64,000 bases of DNA from Desulfobulbus sp. Its GTDB lineage: Bacteria > Desulfobacterota > Desulfobulbia > Desulfobulbales > Desulfobulbaceae. Positions 51,344 to 60,584 of this stretch are shown here, piece by piece. The number at the start of each line of letters is the position of its first letter. The stretch's first letter is position 1. The stretch spans positions 46,673 to 110,672 of the forward strand of contig NZ_JAVBXR010000117.1 in the NCBI RefSeq assembly GCF_030824455.1. The letters run 5' to 3'. The notes beneath the pieces were generated by a model. That model saw only the letters and a list, made by a program, of their open reading frames with translations, did no database searches and had not been told where the DNA came from. A program made the position numbers and the translations under genes.

Positions 51344-54055
51344 CTAGACCCTTCCACGGCGGCGCAGCCACTTCTCCAGCTCGATCACCGCGTAGGTGAC
51401 GGACGCGCCGCCGACAATCAGCAACCACTCGACCGCATCCAGCCCCTGGCTGCCAAAGGCCGCCTGCATCACCGGCAGATAAGTGAACAGCAGCTGCAGC
51501 ACGATCATCAGGCCGACGCCGAGCAGCAGGGGTCGATTGCTGAAAAAGCCGAGGCTGAAGGGAGAATGGCGCAGAGAACGGCAGTTGAACAGGTAGAACA
51601 GCTCGCCGAAGACAAAGACATTGACCGCGCAGGTCCGGGCGGCCTCAATGCTGCGGCCCCGCCACAGGCCCAGCTCGAACAGGCCAAAGGCGCCCGCCAG
51701 CAGCAGCAGGCCGACCACGAGAATCCGGCCGATCAGCTCACGGGTGAGCAGGGACTGCCGGGGATCACGGGGCGGCCGGTCCATGATCCCCGGTTCCTTG
51801 GGCTCAAAGGCGAGCATCAGCCCCAGGAGCACCGCGGTGGTCATGTTGATCCACAGGATCTGCACCGGCAGGATCGGCAGTTGGCGGCCGGCAAACACGG
51901 CGGCGAGAATGACCAGCCCCTCGCCGAGGTTGGTGGGCAGGGTCCAGGTGATGAACTTGACCAGATTGTCGTACACGCCCCGCCCCTCCTCGACTGCGGC
52001 GGTAATCGAGGCGAAGTTGTCGTCGGTGAGCAGCATGTCGGACGCCTCCTTGGCCACCTCGGCGCCGGTGATGCCCATGGCAACGCCGATGTCGGCTTGG
52101 CGGAGAGCCGGGGCGTCATTGACCCCGTCACCGGTCATGGCCACGATCTGATCCCTGGCCTGCAGGGCCCGGACCAAGCGCAGCTTCTGCTCCGGCGCCA
52201 CTCGGGCAAAGACCATCGTCTGTTCGACGGTGGCGATCAGCGCCTCATCGGACAGCTCCGCCAGTTCCCTGCCGGTCATGGCGGCTATCCGCTCCTCGCC
52301 GTCGCCGTCCAGGCCTATCTGGCGGGCAATGGCCATGGCGGTGACCGCATGGTCGCCGGTGATCATCTTCACCCGGATGCCGGCCTGCCGACAGACCCGC
52401 ACCGATTCGATTGCCTCCGGCCCGGGGGGATCGATCATGGCCTGCAGGCCAAGAAAGGTGAGTCCTTCGGCCACATCCGCGTGGTCAAGTTCCGCTCCGT
52501 TTTTTTGCCGCTCCTTGCGGGCAAAGGCCAGCACCCGCAACCCCTTGACCGCGAGCTCTTCGGCCATCCGGTGGCAGGCCTCGCTGTTCAATGGTTCGAG
52601 CTTGCCGTCCCTGGCCAGGGTCTGGCAGCAGCGGCTGAGCAGACTCTCCACCGAGCCCTTGAGGTAGACCATCTGCTGCTCCTGGTCCTCCGCTCTGCCG
52701 TGCAGGGTGGCCATGTACTGGTAGCGGGACTCGAAGGGGACGACATCAAGCCGGGGCCGCTCGACGGCAAGCGTCTCGCGCGTAAAACCGGCCTTGTGCG
52801 CCGCCACCACCAGGGCCGCCTCGGTGGGATCGCCCTCCACCCGCCATTCGCCCTCCTCTCCCTTGGCCAGCACCGCATCGTTGCACAACAGTCCGGCCAG
52901 CACACATTCCTGCAGAGCCAGACTGTCCGCCGCCTCAATCCGGCGGCCATCGCGGCTGAATTCGCCCTCGGGTTCATAGCCGCCGCCCGAAACCGCAAAC
53001 AGCTCGCCGCCGGCAAGGATCTCCTGCACCGTCATCTGGTTTTGGGTGAGGGTGCCGGTCTTGTCGGAGCAGATGACGGTGGTGCTCCCCAGGGTCTCGA
53101 CCGCGGGCAGTTTGCGGATGATGGCGTTGCGTTTGGCCATGATGGACACGCCAAGCGCCAGGGTGATGGTGACCGCCGCCGGCAAACCTTCGGGGATCGC
53201 CCCCACAGCCAAGGCCACCGCCGCCATGAACATCTCGTCCCAACTGCCGCCCCGGCCCACGCCGACAAGGAAGGTCAGCGCCGCCAGCCCGAGGATGACA
53301 TAGAGCAAGAGATGACTGAAGCCGGCGATTTTTCTGGTCAATGGCGTGGCCAGGATGTCGGCGGCGGCGATCATCTCATTGATGCGCCCGATTTCGGTAT
53401 CCTTGCCGATGGCCACCACCACCCCCCGGCCGATGCCGTAGGTCACCAGGGCCGAGGAGTAGGCCATGTTGCGGCGATCGGCCAGCACCGTGTCCTCCGG
53501 CAGGGAGGCCCTGCCCTTCTGGACCGGCGCCGATTCCCCGGTCAGGGCGGATTCATCCACCTGCAGCTCCTTGATGGTCAAAAGCCGCAGGTCGGCGGGC
53601 ACCTTGTCCCCGGACTGCAGCAGGACGATGTCCCCCGGCGCCAATTGGGCGGCCGGAATCTGGCGTCGCACACCGCCACGCATCACGACGGCGCTGGTGG
53701 TCATGCTCCGCGACAGCGATTCAATCGCCTTGATGGCCTTGGATTCCTGGACAAAGCCGATAATGGCGTTGACCAGCACCACCCCGAAGATAACCCCGGC
53801 ATCGACCCACTCGTTCAGGAACAGGGTCACCAGGGTGGCCGCGAGCAGGATGTAGATCAGGGGCTGGTGAAACTGCTGGGCAAAGAGCAGCAGCGGGCTC
53901 GTGCCCTTGTGTGCGACCAGGGCGTTGGGCCCGTACTGCTGCGCTCGCCGCTCGGCCTCCGCCGGGTCCAGGCCATATTCGGGCGAGGCGTCCAGTCGCT
54001 GAACCACCTCGTCGGCGGGGAGATGATGCCATGGGGTTTCGGTCATTGGTTGCAT
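51344..54055 (-). CDS. P-type cation-transporting ATPase (P2-type)
   Basis: 903 residues from ATG 54055 (AGAGGAG seven bases upstream; the open frame back to 54172 overlaps mrpG). The domain order is standard: an N-terminal cation-ATPase segment, actuator with LTGES, membrane helix 4 with VGAIPEGLPA, phosphorylation motif CSDKTGTLT, nucleotide-binding KGSVESLL, hinge TGDGVNDAPAL and a six-helix C-terminal part. The M4 motif is that of Ca2+/Na+ pumps. In M6 the usual Asn-x-x-Thr-Asp is NMTTA, so the acidic ligand of SERCA-type Ca2+ pumps is missing. The ion may be Na+, K+ or Ca2+. The gene starts 28 bases after mrpG, so it is probably co-transcribed with the Na+/H+ antiporter, pointing to cation homeostasis. 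Confidence 0.92.
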   Translation of the reverse strand: MQPMTETPWHHLPADEVVQRLDASPEYGLDPAEAERRAQQYGPNALVAHKGTSPLLLFAQQFHQPLIYILLAATLVTLFLNEWVDAGVIFGVVLVNAIIGFVQESKAIKAIESLSRSMTTSAVVMRGGVRRQIPAAQLAPGDIVLLQSGDKVPADLRLLTIKELQVDESALTGESAPVQKGRASLPEDTVLADRRNMAYSSALVTYGIGRGVVVAIGKDTEIGRINEMIAAADILATPLTRKIAGFSHLLLYVILGLAALTFLVGVGRGGSWDEMFMAAVALAVGAIPEGLPAAVTITLALGVSIMAKRNAIIRKLPAVETLGSTTVICSDKTGTLTQNQMTVQEILAGGELFAVSGGGYEPEGEFSRDGRRIEAADSLALQECVLAGLLCNDAVLAKGEEGEWRVEGDPTEAALVVAAHKAGFTRETLAVERPRLDVVPFESRYQYMATLHGRAEDQEQQMVYLKGSVESLLSRCCQTLARDGKLEPLNSEACHRMAEELAVKGLRVLAFARKERQKNGAELDHADVAEGLTFLGLQAMIDPPGPEAIESVRVCRQAGIRVKMITGDHAVTAMAIARQIGLDGDGEERIAAMTGRELAELSDEALIATVEQTMVFARVAPEQKLRLVRALQARDQIVAMTGDGVNDAPALRQADIGVAMGITGAEVAKEASDMLLTDDNFASITAAVEEGRGVYDNLVKFITWTLPTNLGEGLVILAAVFAGRQLPILPVQILWINMTTAVLLGLMLAFEPKEPGIMDRPPRDPRQSLLTRELIGRILVVGLLLLAGAFGLFELGLWRGRSIEAARTCAVNVFVFGELFYLFNCRSLRHSPFSLGFFSNRPLLLGVGLMIVLQLLFTYLPVMQAAFGSQGLDAVEWLLIVGGASVTYAVIELEKWLRRRGRV

Positions 54056-54083
54056 GGGCGGGCTCCTCTGTGGTGGTTGTCGG

Positions 54084-54389
54084 TCAGTCCACATTGTCGC
54101 CGTTGCGGGCGTCCAGATGCAGCCCCGTGCGGGCAACCAGGTAGGCGCTGATCGGGGCGGTGGTGAAGACAAACAGGGTGATCAGGATTTCATGCAGGCT
54201 CACCCCCTGGCCCTGGTCGCTGAAATGGAGAATGGAGGCGATGAGAATGCCGCCGATGCCCAGGGTGGTGGCCTTGGTGGGTCCGTGCAAGCGCATGAAC
54301 AGGTCAGGCAGGCGAGCCAGACCGACGGAGCCGATCAGGGCAAAGGCCGCGCCGATGAGCAGAAACAGGGCGGTGAGCATTTCAAGCAC
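54084..54389 (-). CDS. mrpG: Mrp antiporter subunit G
   Basis: 101 residues from a GTG at 54389, chosen because AAGGAGG lies five bases upstream; ATG 54380 is the alternative. Three hydrophobic helices (MLTALFLLIGAAFALIGSVG, TLGIGGILIASIL, ILITLFVFTTAPISAYLVA) and the LPDLFMRLHGPTKATTLG motif are typical of MrpG/MnhG/PhaG. It is the last subunit gene of the A-B-C-D-E-F-G set and needs the others to form the cation/proton antiporter complex in the inner membrane. Confidence 0.93.
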   Translation of the reverse strand: MLEMLTALFLLIGAAFALIGSVGLARLPDLFMRLHGPTKATTLGIGGILIASILHFSDQGQGVSLHEILITLFVFTTAPISAYLVARTGLHLDARNGDNVD

Positions 54390-54399
54390 GGGCGCCTCC

Positions 54400-54669
54400 T
54401 TATTCGATGATGTCGCCGCGCAATAGGTACTTGCACAGGGCCACGGTGCCGACAAAGCCCATCAGGGCGATGAGCAGGGCCGCCTCAAAGTAAACGGTGC
54501 GGTTGAGATGAATGCCCAACAGCACCAAAAGGGCGGTGGTGTTGACGTACATGGTGTCCAGGGCAAGGATGCGGTCGGCCGGACCGGGACCGCGCACCAG
54601 GCGCCAGAAGTTGAGCAGCAGGGCGGCGCCTATGCAGGCCAGGGCGATGGCGACGGCAAGCTTCAGCAT
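54400..54669 (-). CDS. mrpF: Mrp antiporter subunit F
   Basis: 89 residues, three helices, with the family motif RLVRGPGPADRILALDTM between helices one and two. Its start overlaps the end of mrpE by seven bases. The length matches MrpF (about 90). It is a small membrane subunit of the Na+/H+ antiporter; by itself it has no known catalytic residue. Confidence 0.94.
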   Translation of the reverse strand: MLKLAVAIALACIGAALLLNFWRLVRGPGPADRILALDTMYVNTTALLVLLGIHLNRTVYFEAALLIALMGFVGTVALCKYLLRGDIIE

Positions 54670-55151
54670 GCGAAAATCTCCTTAAGGGGTTGTTCGTAGC
54701 GCTGTTTGATGCGGGCGATGAGTGCGGCCTCGTCGTCGACGTCCAGGGCGTGGATGAGCAGGACACGCTGGTCCGGGCTCAAATGGGCGGCCACCGTGCC
54801 CGGGGTCAGGGAAATGGTATGGGTGAGCAGGACGATGGCCAGCTCGCTGCGCAGATCAAGCGGCAGCCTAATGAAGGCCGGCCGCAGCCGGCGCGCCGGA
54901 CCGAGAATCAGCCGCGCCGCCACCAGGTTGGCCAGGGTGATGTCCCACAGCAGCACCGCCAGGTAGGGCAGCAACAGGAGGGGGCGGCGGACACGCGGCC
55001 GGTCGGGCCAGAAGCGCACGGTGAACAGGGGCAGGACAAGGGCGAGCAGTCCGCCCAGGAGCAGATGGCCGGGGGTCAGGGATTGGGCCAGCAGCAGCCA
55101 GACCAGCCACAGGCAGCCGCTCGTCAGCGGTTGGGGCAGCCAGCGCTTCAT
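54663..55151 (-). CDS. mrpE: Mrp antiporter subunit E
   Basis: 162 residues from ATG 55151, which overlaps the mrpD stop (ATGA). Two to three helices near the N-terminus (LWLVWLLLAQSLTPGHLLLG, LLLLPYLAVLLWDITLANL) precede the conserved cytosolic part with ELAIVLLTHTISLTPGT and LIHALDVDDE, diagnostic of MrpE/MnhE. It is a membrane subunit of the seven-component complex. Confidence 0.94.
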   Translation of the reverse strand: MKRWLPQPLTSGCLWLVWLLLAQSLTPGHLLLGGLLALVLPLFTVRFWPDRPRVRRPLLLLPYLAVLLWDITLANLVAARLILGPARRLRPAFIRLPLDLRSELAIVLLTHTISLTPGTVAAHLSPDQRVLLIHALDVDDEAALIARIKQRYEQPLKEIFAC

Positions 55152-56662
55152 GGTTTTCCTCCGGTGGCCGATGCTCCGAGCACGGCGTCGATATACTGTT
55201 GCGGAGCAAGCAACTGGTGGGCGGCGGCCTCGGTGTAGCGGCTGATCGGGGCGGCGGCAATGGTCATCCCAATGCTTGCCGCCAGCAGCAGGGCAGCCGG
55301 CAGCAGCTGTCGCCATCCGACAGTACCGGCGGCGCCGGCCGTACCCGCTGTCCCCCAGAACAGGCGACTGCCCGCCCGGCTGAGGGCAATCAGCGTCAGC
55401 AGGCTGGCGCCCAGCACCACGATCCACAACCATGGGCCGTCTGCCGGGGCCACCGAGCGCAGCAGCATCAATTTGCCGATAAAGCCCGAGAGCGGCGGCA
55501 GACCCGCGGCCGCCACGGCGCCAAGAACGAACAGCAGGCCGAGCCGGGTCGGCTGGAGCAGGGGCGGGCCGGGGATGAACCGGTCCTCGACCTCGCCGCG
55601 CTGGCAGGTGATCGGCTCGGCCAGCAAAAAGAGGCCGGCGGCGACCAAGGTGGTGTGCGGCAGATAGTAGAGGGCCGCGGCAATGCCAGCGGCGTTGAAC
55701 TGGCCGATGCCGGCCAACAGGGCGCCCACCGAAAGCACCACCAGCGAAGCGATCAGGGTTCGCAGCCGGGCCGCGGCCAGCACGCCCAGACCACCGGCGG
55801 CCAGGGTGAGCAGGGCCAGCAGCGGCAGCACCTCTGCAATGGCGCCGCCCACCGCCCCCTGTGGCGGAAGGATCAGGGTCACGGTGCGCAGGATGCCGTA
55901 CACCCCCACCTTGGTCATGACCGCGAACAGGGCCGCCACCGGAGCCAGGACCGATCCGTACAGAGGAGGCAGCCAGGGGTGCAGCGGCAGGATCGCCGCC
56001 TTAAGGCCGAAAACCACCAGCAGCAACAGTCCACCGGCCCGCAGCAGGGCCACCTGTTCCACGGGAGCCGCCGCCACCTTGCTCCCCAGATCGGCCATAT
56101 TAAGGGTGCCGGTCAGTCCGTAGAGGGCGCCGACGGCTAGGAGAAAGAGCGCCGAGCCGATCAGGTTGAGCGCCACGTAGCGGAGGCTGGCGCGCACCCG
56201 TTCCGGCCCGCCGCCGTGCAGGGACAGGCAGTAGGAGGCAATCAGCAGAACCTCGAAGAAGACGAACAGGTTGAACAGATCACCGGTGAGGAAGGCGCCG
56301 TTGATGCCCAGCAGCTGGATGGGAAAGAACACATGGAAGTGGTGGCCGCGGGCGTCGTCGCCATTGACGGCGTGGAGCAGGCTGAGCAGGGCAAGCACGG
56401 CGGTGGTGGTCAGCAGCAGGCCGCTCAACCGGTCCAAAACCAGGACAATGCCGAACGGGGCCGGCCAGTTGCCCAGCCGGTACACGGTCAGTCCACCGCC
56501 GGCGGCGCGCTCCAGCAGGACCATGGCCGCCACCAGCAAGCCGCTGGCGCAGACAAGGGAAACGAGCCGCTGGCGTCCGATTTCCCGTTCGCCAAGCAGC
56601 AGGTTGACCATGGCCGCCACCAGGGGCAGGACCAGCGGGACCACGAGCCAGTGAGTCATCAT
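55148..56662 (-). CDS. mrpD: Mrp antiporter subunit D (NuoN/L-like)
   Basis: 504 residues, about 14 helices. It belongs to the antiporter-like family shared with complex I subunits. The conserved helix-5 glutamate is in LFVFFEVLLIASYC, and a lysine-bearing helix (VFGLKAAILPLHPWLP) and the proton-channel region follow. It overlaps mrpC by four bases upstream and mrpE by four downstream. With MrpA it forms the ion-translocating core; by family knowledge it exchanges cytoplasmic Na+ (or another monovalent cation) for protons. Confidence 0.95.
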   Translation of the reverse strand: MMTHWLVVPLVLPLVAAMVNLLLGEREIGRQRLVSLVCASGLLVAAMVLLERAAGGGLTVYRLGNWPAPFGIVLVLDRLSGLLLTTTAVLALLSLLHAVNGDDARGHHFHVFFPIQLLGINGAFLTGDLFNLFVFFEVLLIASYCLSLHGGGPERVRASLRYVALNLIGSALFLLAVGALYGLTGTLNMADLGSKVAAAPVEQVALLRAGGLLLLVVFGLKAAILPLHPWLPPLYGSVLAPVAALFAVMTKVGVYGILRTVTLILPPQGAVGGAIAEVLPLLALLTLAAGGLGVLAAARLRTLIASLVVLSVGALLAGIGQFNAAGIAAALYYLPHTTLVAAGLFLLAEPITCQRGEVEDRFIPGPPLLQPTRLGLLFVLGAVAAAGLPPLSGFIGKLMLLRSVAPADGPWLWIVVLGASLLTLIALSRAGSRLFWGTAGTAGAAGTVGWRQLLPAALLLAASIGMTIAAAPISRYTEAAAHQLLAPQQYIDAVLGASATGGKP

Positions 56663-56997
56663 CTGCCCCCCTTGCCGTCGACATGGTCGTTGCCCAGTTC
56701 ACCCCGGGCGCGCAGGGCCAGGATGAGAACAAAGGCGGTCATGGCAAAGCCGATGACAATGGCCGTCAACACCAGGGCCTGGGGCAGGGGGTCGGCGATC
56801 GCCCCTTCGGCTCCGGCGCCGGAACCGACCAACGGCGGCGCGCTGGCCAGCAGTCGGCCGGTGAAGAAAAGAAAGAGGTTGACCGCATAGGAGAGCAGCG
56901 AGAGTCCCACCACCACCGAAAAGGTGCGGGCGCGGAGCAGCAGGTAGACCCCGCAGGCCACCAGGACGGCCACGGTGCAGGCAGCCAGCGCTTCCAT
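56659..56997 (-). CDS. mrpC: Mrp antiporter subunit C (NuoK-like)
   Basis: 112 residues, three helices, NuoK-like (VGLSLLSYAVNLFLFF, DPLPQALVLTAIVIGFAMTA). Its ATG shares one base with the stop of the mrpA/B fusion (TGATG), and its end overlaps mrpD. A longer open frame upstream to 57264 is only shadow of mrpA. The DPLPQALVLTAIVI motif, with the conserved polar residues of helix 3, fits MrpC/MnhC. Confidence 0.95.
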   Translation of the reverse strand: MEALAACTVAVLVACGVYLLLRARTFSVVVGLSLLSYAVNLFLFFTGRLLASAPPLVGSGAGAEGAIADPLPQALVLTAIVIGFAMTAFVLILALRARGELGNDHVDGKGGR

Positions 56998-59804
56998 CAG
57001 CCCCCCCCTTTGCGTGCTTCGGCGCAGCGCAGATTGAGATTGCCCAGGGTGGCAAGGATCAGCATCACCACTCCGACCACGGCGAGATAGACCCCAAAAT
57101 CGAACAGCATGGCCGTGGCCAGTTCCAACTCGCCGACCAGCGGCAAGGAAAAATGGCCGAAGGCGGAGGTGAGAAAGGGGTGGCCAAACAGCCAGGAGCC
57201 CGCGCCGGTGGCGGAGGCGATCAGCACCCCCCAGGCGATCAGCGGCTGGTAGCGCATGCGCCACTGCTGTCGGGTCCAGGCGATGCCGCTGGCCATGGAC
57301 TGGAGGATCAGGGCCACGGCGGTGACCAAGCCGGCGATGAAGCCGCCGCCCGGCGCGTTATGGCCACGGAGGAAGAGGTGGATCGACACCAGCAGCGCCA
57401 GCGGCAGCAGCAACCGGGTGAGCAGCGACAGCACCAGGGTGTGGCGCTCGTCGGCATAGCGGCGTGGCAACCCTTCCACCGTGCCCGCCTCCAGGCAGAG
57501 GTTGTCGAGCAGGGCAAAGATGCCGAGGGCGGCCACGGCGAGCACGGTGATCTCACCCAGGGTGTCGAAGCCGCGAAAGTCAACTAGAATGACGTTGACC
57601 ACGTTGGCGCCGCCGCCACCAGGTAGGCTGTTAGCCAGATAAAAATCGGAGATGGCGGCAAAGGGTCGGGTGAGGATGGACCAGGTGAGCATGCCGGCGC
57701 CCCCACCCATGCCCAGGGCCAGTAGCAGGTCGCGACCGCGCCGGAGCGGGCGGGACTCGGGCCGGCCGTGCTGGGGCAGGAAGAACAGGGCCAGGATGAG
57801 CAGAAGGATGGTTACCACCTCCACGGCCAGTTGGGTCAAGGCGAGGTCGGGCGCGGAAAAGCGGACAAAGGCCAGCACCACCATCAGCCCGACCACGCTG
57901 AGCGCAATCAGGACGGTGAAGCGGCGGCGATGCCAGAGCGCCGCCAGCACGGCGGCTCCCATCATCAACAGCGCACCGACCAGGGTCAGGCCATCAATGG
58001 GACTTAAGCGCAGGGGGCCGGTGAGCGCTGCAGTGGTGGTGGCCAGCGGCCAGCACACGGCCGCAACCGCGGCCAGCAGGAGCAGGGCCGTGGCACGCTG
58101 CAGGGAACCATTTTCCAGCACATGGGTGAGCCGGCCGGCAGCGGAGACCATTCGTTCAACACTGCTTTGGAACAGGGCCAGGGCGTCCATGGCCGGCCAG
58201 TGCTGGTGATGCAAGGCGAACAACCAACGGCGGGCGGAATAGAGGCCCAAACCTCCGACCAGGGCCACCAGGCTCATGGCCAGGGGGGCGTTGAAGCCGT
58301 GCCAGATGGCCAGACTGTAGTCGGGAAGCGGAGCGCCCAGCATGTCGCCCGCCGCCAGGGCGAGAAAGGGGGCCACGGTCAGTCCGGGGAAGATGCCCAC
58401 CAGCAAACACTGGCCGACCAGGATCACCACCGGCAGTTGCATGAAGCGCGGCGGTTCGTGGGGTGGAAATTTGGGCAGGTCGCGGGGTTGACCGTTGAAG
58501 AAGACATCGTGGATGAAACGGGCGGAATAGGCCACGGCAAAAACGCCGGCCAGGGTGGCGGCCAGCGGCGCCAGCCAGCGCGCCGGTCCGAGCGCGCTCA
58601 GGTGCAGGGTCTCGGCAAAAAACATCTCCTTGGAAAGAAAACCGTTGAGCAGGGGCACGCCGGCCATGGCCGCAGCAGCCGCCATGGCCAGGGCGGCGGT
58701 GCGCGGCATATACCCCCACAGGCCGTTGATCAGCCGCATGTCGCGGGTGCCGGTCTCATGGTCGATGATGCCGGCGGCCATGAACAGCGAGGCCTTGAAG
58801 GTGGCGTGGTTGATGAGATGAAACACCCCGGCCACGGCGGCCAGCGGCGTGTCGATGCCGAACAACAGTACGATCAGACCGAGATGACTGATGGTCGAGT
58901 AGGCCAGCAACCCCTTGAGATCGTGCTGGAACAGGGCGTGATAGGCCCCGTACAACAGGGTCAGCAGACCGGCCCCACCCACGGCGAAGAACCACAAGTC
59001 CGTACCGGAGAGGACCGGAAAGAGCCGGGCCAGCAAAAAGACGCCGGCCTTGACCAGAGTGGCCGAATGGAGGTAGGCGCTGACCGGGGTGGGCGCGGCC
59101 ATGGCCCGGGGCAGCCAGAAGTGAAACGGAAACTGGGCCGATTTGGTGCAGGCGCCGAGCAGAATGAGCAGCAGGGTGGGAACATAGAGGGCGTGGGCGC
59201 GGATCAGGTCGCCCATGTGCAGCAGGGCTGAGATACGGTAGGTGCCGGCGATCTGCCCCAGGAGAAGACACCCGGCCAGCAGGGCCAGGCCGCCGCCGCC
59301 GGTGATGGTCAGGGCCATGGCCGCCCCCCCCCTGGCCTCACGACTCTGGTGGTTGAAGCCGATGAGCAGAAAGGAGCTGAGCGAGGTCAACTCCCAGAAC
59401 ACCACCAGCTGCAGCAGGTGGTCGGAGAGCACCACCCCGAGCATGGCGCCCATGAACAGTAGGAAGAGGCTGTAGAAGCGGCCGAGAGCCTCCTCCTTGG
59501 CCAAATAATACTGGGCGTAGAGGATGACCAGCAGGCCGATGCCGAGGATGAGCAGGACAAACAACGCCGCCAGACCGTCCATGCGCAGGGCGAGGTCCAG
59601 CCCGGCCTGGGGCAGCCAGGGCCAGTACACTGCCATGGGGGTGCCGGCAAATGCCGCCAGCAGGCCGGGGAACGCTGCCAGCAGGGCAGCGATGGTCACG
59701 ACCGCAGCCGCCAGGGCCGGGGCCGTTCGGCCGGCCGGCCGCAGGATCAAAGCAGGAAGCAGGGAGCCGACGAGCGGCAGCAGAACAAGCAGCAACAGCG
59801 GCAT
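56997..59804 (-). CDS. mrpA: Mrp antiporter subunit A fused to subunit B
   Basis: 935 residues. The N-terminal ~650 residues are NuoL-like (VVFWELTSLSSFLLIGF with the key glutamate; RAMAAPTPVSAYLHSATLVKAG). A DUF4040-type linker follows at about 650-760. The C-terminal ~170 residues are an MrpB domain (LFLRGHNAPGGGFIAGLV, GELELATAMLFDFGVYLAVVG). Some antiporters encode A and B separately; the fused form is well known in Gram-negative bacteria. GGAGGA lies ten bases before the ATG. It heads an operon with every downstream subunit overlapping or nearly so. A weak promoter-like TTGATA-N17-CAAGAT pair exists upstream on this strand. Confidence 0.95.
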   Translation of the reverse strand: MPLLLLVLLPLVGSLLPALILRPAGRTAPALAAAVVTIAALLAAFPGLLAAFAGTPMAVYWPWLPQAGLDLALRMDGLAALFVLLILGIGLLVILYAQYYLAKEEALGRFYSLFLLFMGAMLGVVLSDHLLQLVVFWELTSLSSFLLIGFNHQSREARGGAAMALTITGGGGLALLAGCLLLGQIAGTYRISALLHMGDLIRAHALYVPTLLLILLGACTKSAQFPFHFWLPRAMAAPTPVSAYLHSATLVKAGVFLLARLFPVLSGTDLWFFAVGGAGLLTLLYGAYHALFQHDLKGLLAYSTISHLGLIVLLFGIDTPLAAVAGVFHLINHATFKASLFMAAGIIDHETGTRDMRLINGLWGYMPRTAALAMAAAAAMAGVPLLNGFLSKEMFFAETLHLSALGPARWLAPLAATLAGVFAVAYSARFIHDVFFNGQPRDLPKFPPHEPPRFMQLPVVILVGQCLLVGIFPGLTVAPFLALAAGDMLGAPLPDYSLAIWHGFNAPLAMSLVALVGGLGLYSARRWLFALHHQHWPAMDALALFQSSVERMVSAAGRLTHVLENGSLQRATALLLLAAVAAVCWPLATTTAALTGPLRLSPIDGLTLVGALLMMGAAVLAALWHRRRFTVLIALSVVGLMVVLAFVRFSAPDLALTQLAVEVVTILLLILALFFLPQHGRPESRPLRRGRDLLLALGMGGGAGMLTWSILTRPFAAISDFYLANSLPGGGGANVVNVILVDFRGFDTLGEITVLAVAALGIFALLDNLCLEAGTVEGLPRRYADERHTLVLSLLTRLLLPLALLVSIHLFLRGHNAPGGGFIAGLVTAVALILQSMASGIAWTRQQWRMRYQPLIAWGVLIASATGAGSWLFGHPFLTSAFGHFSLPLVGELELATAMLFDFGVYLAVVGVVMLILATLGNLNLRCAEARKGGG

Positions 59805-59958
59805 GGGGGGCAGGTCCTCCAGCAGAAGACACCCTGTTCCCTCGCTCTCCGGCAGTGCGCGCTTTCTCCCTGGAAGGCACGCTGGCAGGGTCTAGGGTCT
59901 ACCGGGAGATGAGGTCAGGAAGATCTATCTTGCCATGAAGGCCGAACAATATCAATGC

Positions 59959-60570
59959 TTACCGAGACAGCTCCGATGTGCTCGGGAAAGATCGCTCCAC
60001 CAGGGCGGCAGCCTCGGCCAGCCAGCCGGCGCGCTGCGCCTCGCTGCTGGTTGCCACCACGCCAAACATCCGGCGCTCACATCGCCCCACCCCGCAGAGG
60101 CCGAAAACGCAGTCTTTCCAGATACGCTCCAGGGGATCGCCAAACACTGCCTGTTCCCGCGCAGCCACGGTGTTCGAGGTGTTGAGCACCAGGGCAACCC
60201 GCGCCTTGAGCAGGCCGCGGGGCACGCCTTCGCCGCTGTCGCCTTCCAGAAATTCGTAGGCCACGCCCGGCCGGACGATCCGATCCACCCAGCCGGTTAA
60301 TATGGCCGGCGGCATGCCCCACCAGTTGGGGTGGACAATCACGATGCCGTCGGCCGCCGCGATCTCGGCGCAGTGGCGGGCAATCAACGGCGGCAGGGCC
60401 GCGCCCCTGTCAATCTCGTCGCCGGGCAGTACAGGGTCAAACCCTTCCCGATAGAGATCGTGGACAACCACGTCGTGGCCGTTGGCCGTCAGCCGATCCG
60501 CCGCCGCGCGCGCAAGGGCGTGGTTGAAACTGCCCTCCTGGGGATGGGCAAGGATGAGCAACACCTGCAT
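59959..60570 (-). CDS. Flavodoxin-fold NAD(P)H-dependent oxidoreductase
   Basis: 203 residues from ATG 60570 (GGAGGGG five bases upstream; the longer frame to 60744 overlaps the neighbour). LILAHPQEGSFNHALARAA is the FMN-phosphate-binding loop region, and HPNWWGMPPAILTGWVDRI is the second signature of the NQO/Flavodoxin_2 family, which reduces quinones or related electrophiles with NAD(P)H. It starts 14 bases after the isochorismatase-family gene, so the two form an operon. Two cysteines in GLCGVGRCERR are not family-typical. The substrate is not predictable. Confidence 0.9.
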   Translation of the reverse strand: MQVLLILAHPQEGSFNHALARAAADRLTANGHDVVVHDLYREGFDPVLPGDEIDRGAALPPLIARHCAEIAAADGIVIVHPNWWGMPPAILTGWVDRIVRPGVAYEFLEGDSGEGVPRGLLKARVALVLNTSNTVAAREQAVFGDPLERIWKDCVFGLCGVGRCERRMFGVVATSSEAQRAGWLAEAAALVERSFPSTSELSR

Positions 60571-60584
60571 CGTCGCCCCTCCGC

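Noticed and set aside
51566..54151. 861-codon + strand frame opposite the P-type ATPase
   Set aside because: His/Gly/Gln-rich nonsense composition, no ribosome site or domain, and fully antisense to an ATPase with all catalytic motifs.
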